DNA from: Hymenobacter persicinus
GTDB taxonomy: Bacteria; Bacteroidota; Bacteroidia; Cytophagales; Hymenobacteraceae
Length of the DNA stretch: 45,327 nucleotides
Direction of reading: 5' to 3'
NCBI RefSeq assembly: GCF_004167665.1
Contig: NZ_SEWE01000038.1
Span: 1 to 45,327, forward strand
The position numbers were made by a program, and so were the translations under genes. The notes under the pieces were generated by a model. That model saw nothing but the letters and a program-made list of their open reading frames with translations. It had not been told where the DNA came from and made no database searches. Every line of letters starts with the position of its first letter. Position 1 is the stretch's first letter. Positions 31,249-39,875 of the stretch are shown in pieces.

Positions 31249-32550
31249 ATGAAGAAACTCTACTCCGCCGCGGCCCTGGTGCTGACGGCCGCCCCGCCGC
31301 TGCTGGCCCAGAATGCCGCCCTCGACGCCCGCATTGCTCAGCTGGCCACTCAGGAGGAATCGAAGGTGGTGGCCTGGCGCCGCGACCTGCACGAGCATCC
31401 CGAGCTGGGCAACCAGGAAACCCGGACGGCCGGCATCATTGCCGCCCACCTCAAAAGCCTGGGCCTGGAAGTGCAGACCGGCGTGGCCCGCACCGGCGTG
31501 GTGGGCATTCTGCGCGGGGGCAAGCCCGGCCCGGTAGTGGCCCTGCGCGCCGACATGGATGCGCTGCCCGTCACGGAAAGCAACAACCTGCCCTTCGCCT
31601 CCAAGGTGAAGACCACCTACCTGGGCCAGCCCGTGGGCGTAATGCACGCCTGCGGGCACGACACCCACGTGGCCATGCTCATGGGGGCGGCGGAAGTGCT
31701 CAGCCAAGTCAAGAAAGACTTGCCCGGCACCGTCAAGTTTATCTTCCAGCCCGCCGAGGAAGGTTCCTTGCCGGGCGAAGAAGGGGGCGCCAAGCTGATG
31801 GTGAAGGAAAAGGTGCTCGAAAATCCCAAGGTCGACGCCATCTTCGGGGTGCACATCCAGGCCCAGACCGAAGTGGGCACGCTCAGCTACCGGCCCGGGG
31901 GCGAAATGGCCAGCTCCGACCGGTTCAGCATCAAGGTGCACGGCAAAGGCTCCCACGGCGCCTACCCCTGGAACAGCGTAGACCCCATCGTGACGGCGGC
32001 CCAGATTGTGCTGGGGCTGCAAACCATCGTGAGCCGGCAGGTGAAGCTCATCGACGACGCGGCCGTGGTGACGGTGGGCACCATCAACGCCGGGGTGCGC
32101 CACAACGTGATTCCGGCCGACGCGGAGCTGACCGGCACCATCCGGGCCCTGAACCCGGCAGTGCAGCAGGAAATCTGGGCTTCCGTCCGGCGCATTGCCA
32201 AGGGCATTGCCGAAAGCGCCGGGGCCACGGCCGAGGTCAGCATCGAGCCCTACGTGCCCGTGACATTCAACAACGAAAAGCTCACGGCCCAGATGCTGCC
32301 CACGCTGCGCGCCGTGGCGGGGGCGGCCCAGGTGAGGGAGCAGAAAGCCGTGACCGGGGCCGAGGACTTCTCCTTCTACCAGGAAAAAGTGCCCGGCCTG
32401 TTTTTGTTCGTGGGCGGTATGAGCAAAGGTCAGGATCCGGCCACGGCCGCCGACCACCACACCGCCGGCTTCCGCATCGACGAAAGCGGCCTCACGCTGG
32501 GCGTTAAAACCCTGGCGACCCTGGCCGCCGACTACCTCAGCCGTAAATAA
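31249..32550 (+). CDS. Exported M20/M40-family amidohydrolase
   Basis: A 433-residue metallohydrolase related to hippurate hydrolase and IAA-amino acid hydrolases. The signal peptide is MKKLYSAAALVLTAAPPLLAQ. Metal ligands: Cys135 and His137 in HACGHDTH, Glu170/Glu171 in QPAEEGS, His in GVHIQAQ, and the C-terminal ADHHTAGF with the last His. A lid/dimerisation domain lies between. It removes acyl groups from amino acids or similar amides; substrate unknown. The ATG at 31249 starts the signal peptide. In the 108-base gap to the divergent gene, TACCTTTT (31216-31223) is a possible -7 element. The next gene, an ATP-grasp enzyme, starts 90 bases after the stop. Confidence 0.95.
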   Translation: MKKLYSAAALVLTAAPPLLAQNAALDARIAQLATQEESKVVAWRRDLHEHPELGNQETRTAGIIAAHLKSLGLEVQTGVARTGVVGILRGGKPGPVVALRADMDALPVTESNNLPFASKVKTTYLGQPVGVMHACGHDTHVAMLMGAAEVLSQVKKDLPGTVKFIFQPAEEGSLPGEEGGAKLMVKEKVLENPKVDAIFGVHIQAQTEVGTLSYRPGGEMASSDRFSIKVHGKGSHGAYPWNSVDPIVTAAQIVLGLQTIVSRQVKLIDDAAVVTVGTINAGVRHNVIPADAELTGTIRALNPAVQQEIWASVRRIAKGIAESAGATAEVSIEPYVPVTFNNEKLTAQMLPTLRAVAGAAQVREQKAVTGAEDFSFYQEKVPGLFLFVGGMSKGQDPATAADHHTAGFRIDESGLTLGVKTLATLAADYLSRK

Positions 32551-32639
32551 CGACGCATGGGGAGGGCTGAGGATGGCCCGCCTACGCTGGCCGGCATCAC
32601 TCAGTCCTTGCCGTTTCACCCTGCCTAATTAGTATTTTG

Positions 32640-33509
32640 ATGAATATTGCCCTGGTTACCTGCCAAAGTCTGGCCCAGTACGCCGCGCCCACCGTCGACG
32701 ACGAGGATGCCCTGCTCACCCGCTACCTGCATCAGCAAGGCCACCGCGTAACGGCCGAAATCTGGACCGATCCGGCCGTCGACTGGCTGGCTTACGAGGT
32801 GGTGGTACTCAAGTCGCCGTGGGACTATTTCGACCGGGTGCAGGAGTTCTACGCCTGGCTCGACCGTATCGAAGCCCTCGGCGTGCGGCTGCTGAACCCC
32901 GTGGCGCGGGTGCGCTGGAATGCCGACAAGAAGTACTTGGCCGATATGGAGCAGGCCGGGGCCCGGATTGTGCCCACCCGCTGGCTGAGCCGCGGCGCGC
33001 AGTTTGAGCCCGCAGAGCTGTTTGCCGACCTGGGCACCGACCGGCTGATTGTGAAGCCAGCCGTCAGCGGCGGGGCCAAAAACACGTTTGCCCTTTCCCG
33101 GGCCGAAGCCGAGGCCGCGCGGCCCCAGATTGAGGCGCTGCTGCAGGAAGAGGATTTCCTGGCCCAGCCGTTTCTGCCCCAGATCCAGACCCAGGGCGAA
33201 TGGTCGTTGCTGTACTTCGGCGGGGAGTTCAGCCACTGCGTGCTCAAAACGCCCAAGTCCGGCGACTTCCGGGTGCAGCACTACCTGGGCGGCCACATCG
33301 AGCCCGTGACGGCCCCGGCCCACCTGCGCGCTACCGCCGACCAGCTCGTGGCCCGCTTCGCCCCCGACTGTCTCTACGCCCGCGTCGATGGGGTGGAGGT
33401 AAACGGAGAACTGCTGCTGATGGAGCTGGAGCTCATCGAGCCCTTTCTATACCTGGCTTCCGACGAGCACGCCTTTGCCCGCTACGAAGCCGCGCTGAGT
33501 CGGGTATGA
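32640..33509 (+). CDS. ATP-grasp domain protein, glutathione-synthetase-like
   Basis: A 289-residue ATP-grasp protein. Recognised parts: an N-terminal domain (IALVTCQSLAQYAAPTVDDED), the characteristic VVLKSPWDYFDR, NPVARVRWNADKKYLADME, IVKPAVSGGAKNTF with the ATP-binding Lys, and a C-terminal LLLMELELIEPFLYL that carries the metal-binding Glu residues. It resembles the family of uncharacterised ligases annotated as prokaryotic glutathione synthetase-like; the substrates are unknown. The ATG is at 32640, one codon after a TTG. It is 90 bases after the amidohydrolase gene. Directly after the TGA stop lies a heptamer-based inverted repeat. Confidence 0.88.
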   Translation: MNIALVTCQSLAQYAAPTVDDEDALLTRYLHQQGHRVTAEIWTDPAVDWLAYEVVVLKSPWDYFDRVQEFYAWLDRIEALGVRLLNPVARVRWNADKKYLADMEQAGARIVPTRWLSRGAQFEPAELFADLGTDRLIVKPAVSGGAKNTFALSRAEAEAARPQIEALLQEEDFLAQPFLPQIQTQGEWSLLYFGGEFSHCVLKTPKSGDFRVQHYLGGHIEPVTAPAHLRATADQLVARFAPDCLYARVDGVEVNGELLLMELELIEPFLYLASDEHAFARYEAALSRV

Positions 33510-33578
33510 GTTGTTCGTTGTCCGTTGTCAGGTCCTTCAACGATTACTCAACAACGAACAACGGACAACGAACAACTA
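33510..33578. repeat. Heptamer-array inverted repeat after ATP-grasp gene stop
   Basis: Left arm 33510-33528 and right arm 33558-33576 are perfectly complementary over 19 bases. Both are made of 7-base units: GTTGTTC, GTTGTCC, GTTGTCA on the left and ACAACGA, ACAACGG, ACAACGA, ACAACTA on the right (from 33551). The left arm begins directly after TGA 33507-33509; the right array ends seven bases before the stop codon of the convergent SDR gene (33586). It may act as a terminator or RNA 3'-end stabiliser. Confidence 0.82.
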
Positions 33579-33585
33579 AAGCACC

Positions 33586-34356
33586 TCAGCTAAAGCCGTT
33601 GGCCGTAAAGCCGCCATCCACACTTAAGCACTGTCCGGTGATATAGGCCGCCGCCGGCAGGCACAAAAAGGCTACGGCGGCGCCCACTTCCTCCGGCTCC
33701 CCGATGCGCTTGAGCGGGGTGCGGGCCAGTACGCCCTGTAAAAACTCCTCGTTGCTGAGCACCCCGGCTACTAGCGGCGTGCGGATATACCAGGGCGCCA
33801 CCGTGTTGACCCGAATATGGTCCGGCGCCCACTCCACGGCTAGGTTGCGGCCCAGCTGCACCATGGCGGCCTTGCTCATGCCGTAGGGCGAGCCGGTGCG
33901 CACGTGGGTCAGGCCCGCCACCGAGGCCACGTTGACGATGCTGCCGCCCCCGGCCTGCTGCAACAGTGGGTAAGCGGCCTGGCACATGCCAAACACCGAT
34001 TCCAGGTTGGTGGCCATGATGTGCTGAAACTCTTCCCGGCTGTAAGCCGCCGTGGCCTTGCGGATGTTGGTGCCCACGTTGTTGACCAGAATATCCAGCT
34101 TGGGCCACTGCCGGCTCACGTCGAGCAGCAGGGCTTGGCGCTCGTCGGGGCGGCTTACGTCGGCGGGGCGGGCGTGAGCATCGAAGCCCTGGGCCCGCCA
34201 CTGGGCCACCCGGGCTTCGAGGTCGGCGGCAGTGCGGGCCACGGCAACGACGGTGGCGCCGAAGCCCAGCAGCTCTTCCGCCGCCGCCGCCCCGATGCCC
34301 TTGGAAGCGCCCGTGACCAGCGCAATTTGTCCCTTCAGATTCCAGCGGTTGTTCAT
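33586..34356 (-). CDS. SDR family oxidoreductase, tropinone-reductase-like
   Basis: A 256-residue classical SDR. TGASKGIG is at about residues 15-22, NVGTN in the NAG position near 92, catalytic Ser in NVASVAG, YGMSK with Tyr/Lys, and the C-terminal CLSVDGGFTANG. Such proteins are often annotated as tropinone reductase-like because the N-terminus NRWNLKGQIALVTGAS fits that group; it should not be taken to imply alkaloid metabolism. ATG 34356 starts MNNRWNLKG. It is convergent with the ATP-grasp gene; the two are separated by the heptamer inverted repeat. Confidence 0.93.
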   Translation of the reverse strand: MNNRWNLKGQIALVTGASKGIGAAAAEELLGFGATVVAVARTAADLEARVAQWRAQGFDAHARPADVSRPDERQALLLDVSRQWPKLDILVNNVGTNIRKATAAYSREEFQHIMATNLESVFGMCQAAYPLLQQAGGGSIVNVASVAGLTHVRTGSPYGMSKAAMVQLGRNLAVEWAPDHIRVNTVAPWYIRTPLVAGVLSNEEFLQGVLARTPLKRIGEPEEVGAAVAFLCLPAAAYITGQCLSVDGGFTANGFS

Positions 34357-34651
34357 AGCAGAGCAGATAACGGGGTTTTAGCCCGGTCGGGAAGACGTGT
34401 AAGATTTTGGGGTGAAAGGGCAACGCAACGTCCGGGTAGATTCCGGGAATGTGGCATTTTGACCGAAATTTCAACTGAATCCTGGAATATCAAGAGAAAG
34501 TAATATTTTGAAATATTCGCATGATATGAAGTGATATGCTGAAAGTATTGCGGTGAAAAGACTAATAAAATTGAAAAATTTCTACCTTGGAAACGCTTCG
34601 GCTCGCCGGGGCACTTCGCTCATTTCTTTCCCACAACAAACCACACTTTAC
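34357..34651. other. Divergent intergenic region with AT palindrome
   Basis: A 295-base gap between the SDR gene and the M4 metalloprotease gene. It includes the perfect inverted repeat AATATTT-TG-AAATATT (34502-34517), a GATATG direct repeat (about 34523 and 34533) and a TACCTTGG motif (34583-34590) that resembles the -7 element. The AT-rich core (34480-34600) most likely carries the protease gene promoter and regulator sites; nothing else was recognised. Confidence 0.5.
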
Positions 34652-37123
34652 ATGACCAAACATTACTCAGCTGCAGCCTTGCTGTTGCTCGGTGGCCTGG
34701 CTACCTCCGGTGCTTACGCGCAGGACTACTCCCGCGTGCAGTCGAAGGTGCTCAATGACAACGGAACGCCCTTCATGGTGCAGTTTCGCAGTGAAGGCAA
34801 CGCTTACAAGATGAGCGAAGCCACGACGGTACTGCGCGAGCAGCTCCAGCTGACCAAGGACGACCAGTTGGTGCAGGCTAAAACGGAAGCCGACCAGCTG
34901 GGGTTCGTGCATGAAAAATACGACCAGTACTACAAGGGCGTAAAAGTGGAGCACGGCATGTACACCGTGCACGCCCGGCAGGGCAACGTACAGAGCATCA
35001 GCGGCGACTTTGAGCGCATCACGAACCTGAACGTAACGCCTTCCCTGAGTGCCGCTTCGGCCCTGAAAAGCGCCATGTCGTTTGTGGGTGCTACCAAGTA
35101 CATGTGGCAGGACGCCCGCGAGGAAGCCGGCCTGAAAGTGATGGAAGACAACCCAGCGGCAACCTACAAGCCCCAGGGTGAGCTGGTTATCGTTAATGCC
35201 CTCGAAACCGGCAAGCCCACGCTGGCCTGGAAGTTCAACATCTACGCCCAGCAGCCCCTGAGCCGCGCCTATGTGTACGTGGACGCCCAAAACGGTCAGG
35301 TGGTAATGCAGGACGCCATCATCAAGCACACGGCCGCCACCGCTACCTTCGCCACGGCTTACAGCGGCACCCGCTCGTTGGAAAATGAAACCGTCGTGGC
35401 CGGACAGTACCGCCTGCGCGAGTACACCCGCGGCCTAGGCATTGAAACCTACAACGCCAAGAAAGGCAACAGCTACACCGCCGCCGTCGACTTCACCGAC
35501 GCCGACAACAGCTGGACCGAGTACAACAACGCCAACTTCGACAACGTGGCCGGCGACGCCCACTTCGGCGCTCAAGCCACGTTCGACTACTGGAAACTGG
35601 TGCACGGCCGCAGCTCCTACGACAACGCCAACGCCAAAATTAAGAGCTACGTGCACTTCGACGACACCCCCGGCGACGGGGTGGGCTTCGAAAACGCCTA
35701 CTGGAACGGCTCGGTAATGACCTACGGCGACGGCGCCTCCCGCTTCCGCCCCCTGACCGCCCTCGACGTGTGCGGCCACGAAATCGGCCACGCCGTGTGC
35801 GAGAAAACGGCTAACCTGACCTACCAGAACGAGTCGGGCGCTATGAACGAAGGCTTCTCCGACATCTGGGGTGCCGCCATCGAGCAGTACACCGCGGCCA
35901 AGCTGGGCCTGACCAAGTCGACCTGGCTCATTGGCGAAGACATCGACAAGCAGCAGCCCGGCCTGCGCTCCATGAGCAACCCCAACTCCCAGGGCCAGCC
36001 CGACACCTACAAAGGCACCTACTGGAGAGCTACGACCACCTCGCCCACCTCGGCTAACGACTACGGCGGAGTACACACCAACTCGGGCGTACTCAACTAC
36101 TGGTTCTACCTGGTAAGCGTTGGCGGCAGCGGCACCAACGACATCGGCAGCGCCTTCAACGTGACCGGCATCACCATCGACGCGGCGGCTAAAATTGCTT
36201 ACCGCACCGAAAGCACGTACCTGACGGCTTCGTCGACCTTCGCTTCGGCCCGCACGGCTTCCATCCAAGCTGCCACCGACCTCTACGGGGCTGGCTCGGC
36301 CCAGGTGCAGACGGTAACCAACGCTTGGTACGCCGTAGGCGTGGGCGCTGCGTACGGCGGCACCACTCCTCCGCCAACCGGCGGCGTAACGTATTGCGCT
36401 TCGAAAGGCACCAGCGTGGCCTACGAGTACATCGACTACGTGAAGTTGGGCACCTTGGCCCGCACTTCGGCTGCCGACGGTGGCTACTACAACGGTACGG
36501 CCCTGGCTGCTCCGAGCATTGGCGCCGGCACCTCGCAGACGGTTAGCTTCTCGGCTGGCTACGCCGGTACGGCTTACACCGAATACTGGAAAGTCTACAT
36601 TGACTACAACCAGAACGGCGTGTTCACCGACGCCGGTGAACTGGTCGTAAGCGGTTCGAGCAGCAGCAGCGCCACGCTGTCGGGCACCTTCACGGTTCCG
36701 ACCACGGCCAAGAACGGCAACACCCGGATGCGCGTAATTATGAGCGACGCTTCGGCTACCACGAGCTGCAACTCCTACAGCTACGGCGAAACGGAAGACT
36801 ACACCGTCAACATCACTGGCGGTGCCGCCCTGGCTGGCATCACGGGCACCAACACGCTGACCGGCGGCACGGCCATCGGCAACGAGCAGGCCAAGGTGCT
36901 GAACCTGTATCCTAACCCCGCCACCAACGTGCTGCACCTGAGCCTGCCCGGCAACGCCGAGGCCGTATCGGTACAAGTGCTTGATGCCCGCGGCGCCGCC
37001 ACGGTGGGAGCCCGCTACGAAGGCAACGGTCAAGTCAACATTGCCGGCCTGGCCAAAGGAATGTACCTGCTGACCGTCAGCGACGGCCAGAAAGTATTCC
37101 ACCAGCGCTTCATCAAGGAATAG
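34652..37123 (+). CDS. Secreted M4 (thermolysin) metalloprotease with GEVED and T9SS domains
   Basis: An 823-residue zinc protease. A signal peptide (to about residue 24, GAYAQ) is followed by a long propeptide with the fungalysin/thermolysin-type YYKGVKVEHGMYTVHARQG. The peptidase domain has zinc ligands His376 and His380 in GHEIGH and Glu400 in GAMNEGFSD, with Glu377 as catalytic base. The GEVED domain (about 565-720) ends with SYGETEDYTVNI and the final 75 residues form a T9SS sorting tail (LNLYPNPATN, then GMYLLTVSDGQK). It is expected to be secreted via the type IX system and to act in protein digestion. ATG 34652 starts the signal peptide; an earlier GTG at 34553 is in the AT-rich leader. 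Its codons use A and T slightly more than neighbours. A terminator follows. Confidence 0.96.
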   Translation: MTKHYSAAALLLLGGLATSGAYAQDYSRVQSKVLNDNGTPFMVQFRSEGNAYKMSEATTVLREQLQLTKDDQLVQAKTEADQLGFVHEKYDQYYKGVKVEHGMYTVHARQGNVQSISGDFERITNLNVTPSLSAASALKSAMSFVGATKYMWQDAREEAGLKVMEDNPAATYKPQGELVIVNALETGKPTLAWKFNIYAQQPLSRAYVYVDAQNGQVVMQDAIIKHTAATATFATAYSGTRSLENETVVAGQYRLREYTRGLGIETYNAKKGNSYTAAVDFTDADNSWTEYNNANFDNVAGDAHFGAQATFDYWKLVHGRSSYDNANAKIKSYVHFDDTPGDGVGFENAYWNGSVMTYGDGASRFRPLTALDVCGHEIGHAVCEKTANLTYQNESGAMNEGFSDIWGAAIEQYTAAKLGLTKSTWLIGEDIDKQQPGLRSMSNPNSQGQPDTYKGTYWRATTTSPTSANDYGGVHTNSGVLNYWFYLVSVGGSGTNDIGSAFNVTGITIDAAAKIAYRTESTYLTASSTFASARTASIQAATDLYGAGSAQVQTVTNAWYAVGVGAAYGGTTPPPTGGVTYCASKGTSVAYEYIDYVKLGTLARTSAADGGYYNGTALAAPSIGAGTSQTVSFSAGYAGTAYTEYWKVYIDYNQNGVFTDAGELVVSGSSSSSATLSGTFTVPTTAKNGNTRMRVIMSDASATTSCNSYSYGETEDYTVNITGGAALAGITGTNTLTGGTAIGNEQAKVLNLYPNPATNVLHLSLPGNAEAVSVQVLDARGAATVGARYEGNGQVNIAGLAKGMYLLTVSDGQKVFHQRFIKE

Positions 37124-37146
37124 CTTCGGCTACCTCCGCCAACTAG

Positions 37147-37176
37147 AAAAGGCCCGTCGTAAGACGGGCCTTTTTT
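37147..37176. terminator. Bidirectional intrinsic terminator
   Basis: GGCCCGTC (37151-37158) with GACGGGCC (37163-37170), GTAA tetraloop, six T after it and four A before it. It follows the M4 protease gene (stop 37123) and also faces the convergent outer-membrane protein gene (stop 37228). Confidence 0.92.
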
Positions 37177-37227
37177 GCGTTTTAGCAGTTCTGCGTCGGC
37201 CGGTTGAGGTAAGTGCGGCCGCTTGGC

Positions 37228-37968
37228 TTACCGGCCCCAGGGCGCGTATTCGAGCTTTAGCTCGACCAATCCGTAACCGTCTTTCAGGCTGGGGTTGCCG
37301 CGCTGACTCACGTCGTCGAGGCGGTCGGTGGAGGTGAAGTAGTACGCGGCTTCCGCCGTGGCATTGATTTGCGGGGTAAGGCGGAACACCAGCCCCAGCC
37401 CGACCGGGGCCACCAGCGCCATGGCCGGGTAGTCGTTCACTTCCGGGGGCAGGTATTCGGTAGTGGGCAGGGGCCGGTCGGTGCCCCGGTACGATTTGGG
37501 GTTGTAGAGCAGAAAGCCCGCACCCGCCTTCAGGTAGGGCTTAATCAGGGCCGCCGGGCTGCGGGCGCCGGCAAACTCGCCTTCGTCGTGCAGGAATTCG
37601 TAGCGGATGAAGCCCACCAACGACTCGTTGCGGCCCTGGAAGGCAATGCCGCGCTCGGGTATCTGGTCCTTGGCGCCGAGTTGAAAATAGGTGAACTCGC
37701 CGCCGACGACCAAGTGGGGGCGCATCATGTAGAGCGCGCCCAGACTGATGCTGGGGCCAGGCAGGTTATTGGTCAGATTCTCGGCCAGGTCGCCGTTGTA
37801 GAGCCCCACGCCCGCGCCGAGCGTGAACCGAACCGGGCCGCGGTAGTAGGGACGGGCCTGGGCGGTGTAGTGGCGCTTGCGGCGCTCCGCCGTTTCCTGG
37901 GCCAGGGCAGTGTGGGCGGAAAAGGAGGCCAGCAGCAGCGTGCTGAGCAAAACGGGACTATACTTCAC
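37228..37968 (-). CDS. Outer-membrane beta-barrel protein
   Basis: A 246-residue protein with a signal peptide that ends near ALAQ (about residue 24) and then alternating-residue beta strands: PVRFTLGAGVGLYNGDLA, SISLGALYMMRPHLVVGGEFTYF, PYLKAGAGFLLYNPKSY, APVGLGLVFRLTPQINATAEAAYYF and GLVELKLEYAPW. This is the pattern of the small eight- to ten-strand outer-membrane barrels (OprF/OmpW-like, DUF6089-type) in Bacteroidetes. GTG 37968 was chosen over TTG 38010 since it begins MKYSPVLLSTLLLASFSAH. Its upstream neighbour on the same strand is a TPR protein gene ending 78 bases earlier, so both may be co-transcribed. No enzyme motif. Confidence 0.85.
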   Translation of the reverse strand: MKYSPVLLSTLLLASFSAHTALAQETAERRKRHYTAQARPYYRGPVRFTLGAGVGLYNGDLAENLTNNLPGPSISLGALYMMRPHLVVGGEFTYFQLGAKDQIPERGIAFQGRNESLVGFIRYEFLHDEGEFAGARSPAALIKPYLKAGAGFLLYNPKSYRGTDRPLPTTEYLPPEVNDYPAMALVAPVGLGLVFRLTPQINATAEAAYYFTSTDRLDDVSQRGNPSLKDGYGLVELKLEYAPWGR

Positions 37969-38046
37969 GGGCAGGCTTCTAGGGGTGAAACGCGGGGCCA
38001 GAACTGGCAACGGCCCTCCCGCTACGTAACGGAGGCCGCCCGCGGA

Positions 38047-38769
38047 TTATTTGAACATGCCCTGCGGATCGGGCAGCTTGGCCTGCAGCTCCCCGATAAA
38101 CTCGATGTCGACGCTGGCTATGTTCAGATTTTGCCCTTTGTGTACGGCTTCCCAGGCTTTGGGATACTCGCCCTGGTAATAATAGCCGCGGGCCAAGTCC
38201 TGCCAGGTCTGGGCGTTGGTGGGCGCGGCCGTGGTGGCCTGCTGTAGGTAGGTCATGGCCTGCTCCAAGTCCTTCTTCTTCTGAGTCTGCTGGTAGCGGA
38301 TGAGGTAGCTGGCGCCCAGGTCGCTGAGCATCAGCGCGTTGTTGGGGTCCACGGTCAGGCCCTGGATGAGCAGGCTGATGGACTCGTCGGGCGTGGGGTT
38401 GCTGCTGCTGATAACGCCCAGGCCGCGGTAGGCATCGGGGTTTTTCTGGTCGAGCAGCCAGGCCAGGTTGAAGCGGTAGCGGGCCGTGTCAATCTTGCCC
38501 TCGGTGAAGTACTCGTAGCCCTTGGTAGAGAAAAACTTGCTGGCTTCGGGGCGCGAGGAGAAGCTGCGGTCAATGTCGGCCAGGAAAGCTGCGCCCACCA
38601 GGGCTTCGGCCTGGGCCACGCTGATTCCGCCGAAGAGCGGCTGCAGGCGGTTGGCGGCACTGACCGGCGCCCCGCCGTTCTTGATTTTGACCTTGCTCTT
38701 GCGCTGGGCCTGGGCCGACCCGGTGCCAACGCTCAGCAGCACGGCCAGCAGCAACACGTAATATTTCAT
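38047..38769 (-). CDS. Exported TPR-repeat protein
   Basis: A 240-residue protein with a signal peptide (MKYYVLLLAVLLSVGTGSAQAQ) and then at least three TPR-like helical pairs: ASKFFSTKGYEYFTEGKIDTARYRFNLAWLL, LLIQGLTVDPNNALMLSDLGASYLI and YLQQATTAAPTNAQTWQDLARGYYY. TPR modules bind partner proteins, so a periplasmic scaffold role is probable. ATG 38769 was chosen since upstream in-frame codons to 38910 encode no signal-like sequence and pass over the -7 element. It precedes the outer-membrane barrel gene; the two may form a functional pair. No further family assignment. Confidence 0.85.
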   Translation of the reverse strand: MKYYVLLLAVLLSVGTGSAQAQRKSKVKIKNGGAPVSAANRLQPLFGGISVAQAEALVGAAFLADIDRSFSSRPEASKFFSTKGYEYFTEGKIDTARYRFNLAWLLDQKNPDAYRGLGVISSSNPTPDESISLLIQGLTVDPNNALMLSDLGASYLIRYQQTQKKKDLEQAMTYLQQATTAAPTNAQTWQDLARGYYYQGEYPKAWEAVHKGQNLNIASVDIEFIGELQAKLPDPQGMFK

Positions 38770-38830
38770 GAAACGGGAAAAAGACGAAGAAAAGAAGGAA
38801 CAGTCGCGCCGACGCAGGGCCGGGTATTGG

Positions 38831-38838
38831 CAAATATA
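38831..38838 (-). promoter_or_regulatory. -7 promoter element of TPR-barrel gene pair
   Basis: TATATTTG on the minus strand is a perfect TAnnTTTG match, 62 bases before ATG 38769. The -33 is unclear; the nearest TTG is only 13 bases upstream. Confidence 0.42.
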
Positions 38839-38984
38839 ACGCCGGCCGCGGCAACCTAGTCTGCGGCGGGGCGTTGGCGAAAAACTCCGCCTTTGTCCCA
38901 GCCCCGGCAATCCGCGCGGGGCCCCGGGGCGGTATATGCCGGGCCGGCGGATTGTTGCCCGGCCGTCGACCTGACTTTTTTGCT

Positions 38985-39875
38985 ATGTCCTTCTTTCGTT
39001 TGCTGCTGCTGCCCGCCGCGCTGGCCGTTGTGCTGCTGGTGCTGGCCGCCACCGAGTATGCCGTGGCCCGGCCCAGCCGCCGCACCACCGACGTGGCCTA
39101 CGTGCCCGCCTCCGACCCCGACTTCGACCCCGCCCGCCACGTGCTCGACGTGTACGCCCCGCGCCAAGCCGCCGCGGCGCCCCGGCCGGTGGTTATATTC
39201 ATTCACGGGGGCAGCTGGAACAGCGGCAGCAAAAACCTGTACTCCTTTATCGGCCGCCGCCTGGCCAAGCAGGGCGTGGTGGCCGTTATCATCAACTACC
39301 GCCTGGCGCCCACTGTGCAGGTGCCCGCCATGGCCGACGACTGTGCCCGGGCCGCGGGGTGGGTGGTGCAGCACATTGCCGACTACGGCGGCGACCCCAA
39401 CCGCCTGTTTGTAATGGGGCACTCGGCCGGGGGCGGGCTGGCAGCGCTGCTGGCCACCGACAACCGCCTGTTCAGCCGCCGCGGCCTGGCCCGCAACCCC
39501 GTGCGCGGCGCCATCCTCGATGACCCCGCCGGCCTCGACATGTACGACTATCTGCAAAAGATGCAGTACCCCGGCGACGAGCAGTACCTGGTGCCCTTCG
39601 GTCGGGAGCCCGCCGTGTGGAAAGACGTGTCGCCGATGTACCATGTGGGGGCCGGCAGCCCACCGTTTCTGCTGTTTGTGGGCGGCGAAACTTACCCCTC
39701 GATTAGCAGCAGCAGCGAGAAGTTTCGGCAGCGGCTGCGGGCGCTGGGCCGGGAGCCCAAGTTCACGGTACTGCCCGGCAAGAAGCACATCCCGATGGTG
39801 TTGCAGCTCTATTGGCAGCACAACATCATTTATCGGGAGCTGCTGAAACTGGTCGGGGCGCCGGTGGCGGGCTAG
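38985..39875 (+). CDS. Alpha/beta hydrolase, esterase/carboxylesterase-like, membrane anchored
   Basis: A 296-residue hydrolase with an N-terminal hydrophobic helix (residues 3-23) that anchors it or acts as signal. The HGG-type oxyanion motif IHGGSW is at 73-78, nucleophile Ser147 in MGHSAGGG, and a His in KKHIPM near the C-terminus; the Asp is probably in the DPAGLDMY or VGGET region. This fits the hormone-sensitive-lipase/esterase group (BD-FAE-like). ATG 38985 starts MSFFRLLLLPAALAVVLL. Its stop codon TAG (39873-39875) overlaps the stop of the convergent ogt gene (CTA at 39872-39874). Substrate unknown. Confidence 0.9.
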   Translation: MSFFRLLLLPAALAVVLLVLAATEYAVARPSRRTTDVAYVPASDPDFDPARHVLDVYAPRQAAAAPRPVVIFIHGGSWNSGSKNLYSFIGRRLAKQGVVAVIINYRLAPTVQVPAMADDCARAAGWVVQHIADYGGDPNRLFVMGHSAGGGLAALLATDNRLFSRRGLARNPVRGAILDDPAGLDMYDYLQKMQYPGDEQYLVPFGREPAVWKDVSPMYHVGAGSPPFLLFVGGETYPSISSSSEKFRQRLRALGREPKFTVLPGKKHIPMVLQLYWQHNIIYRELLKLVGAPVAG

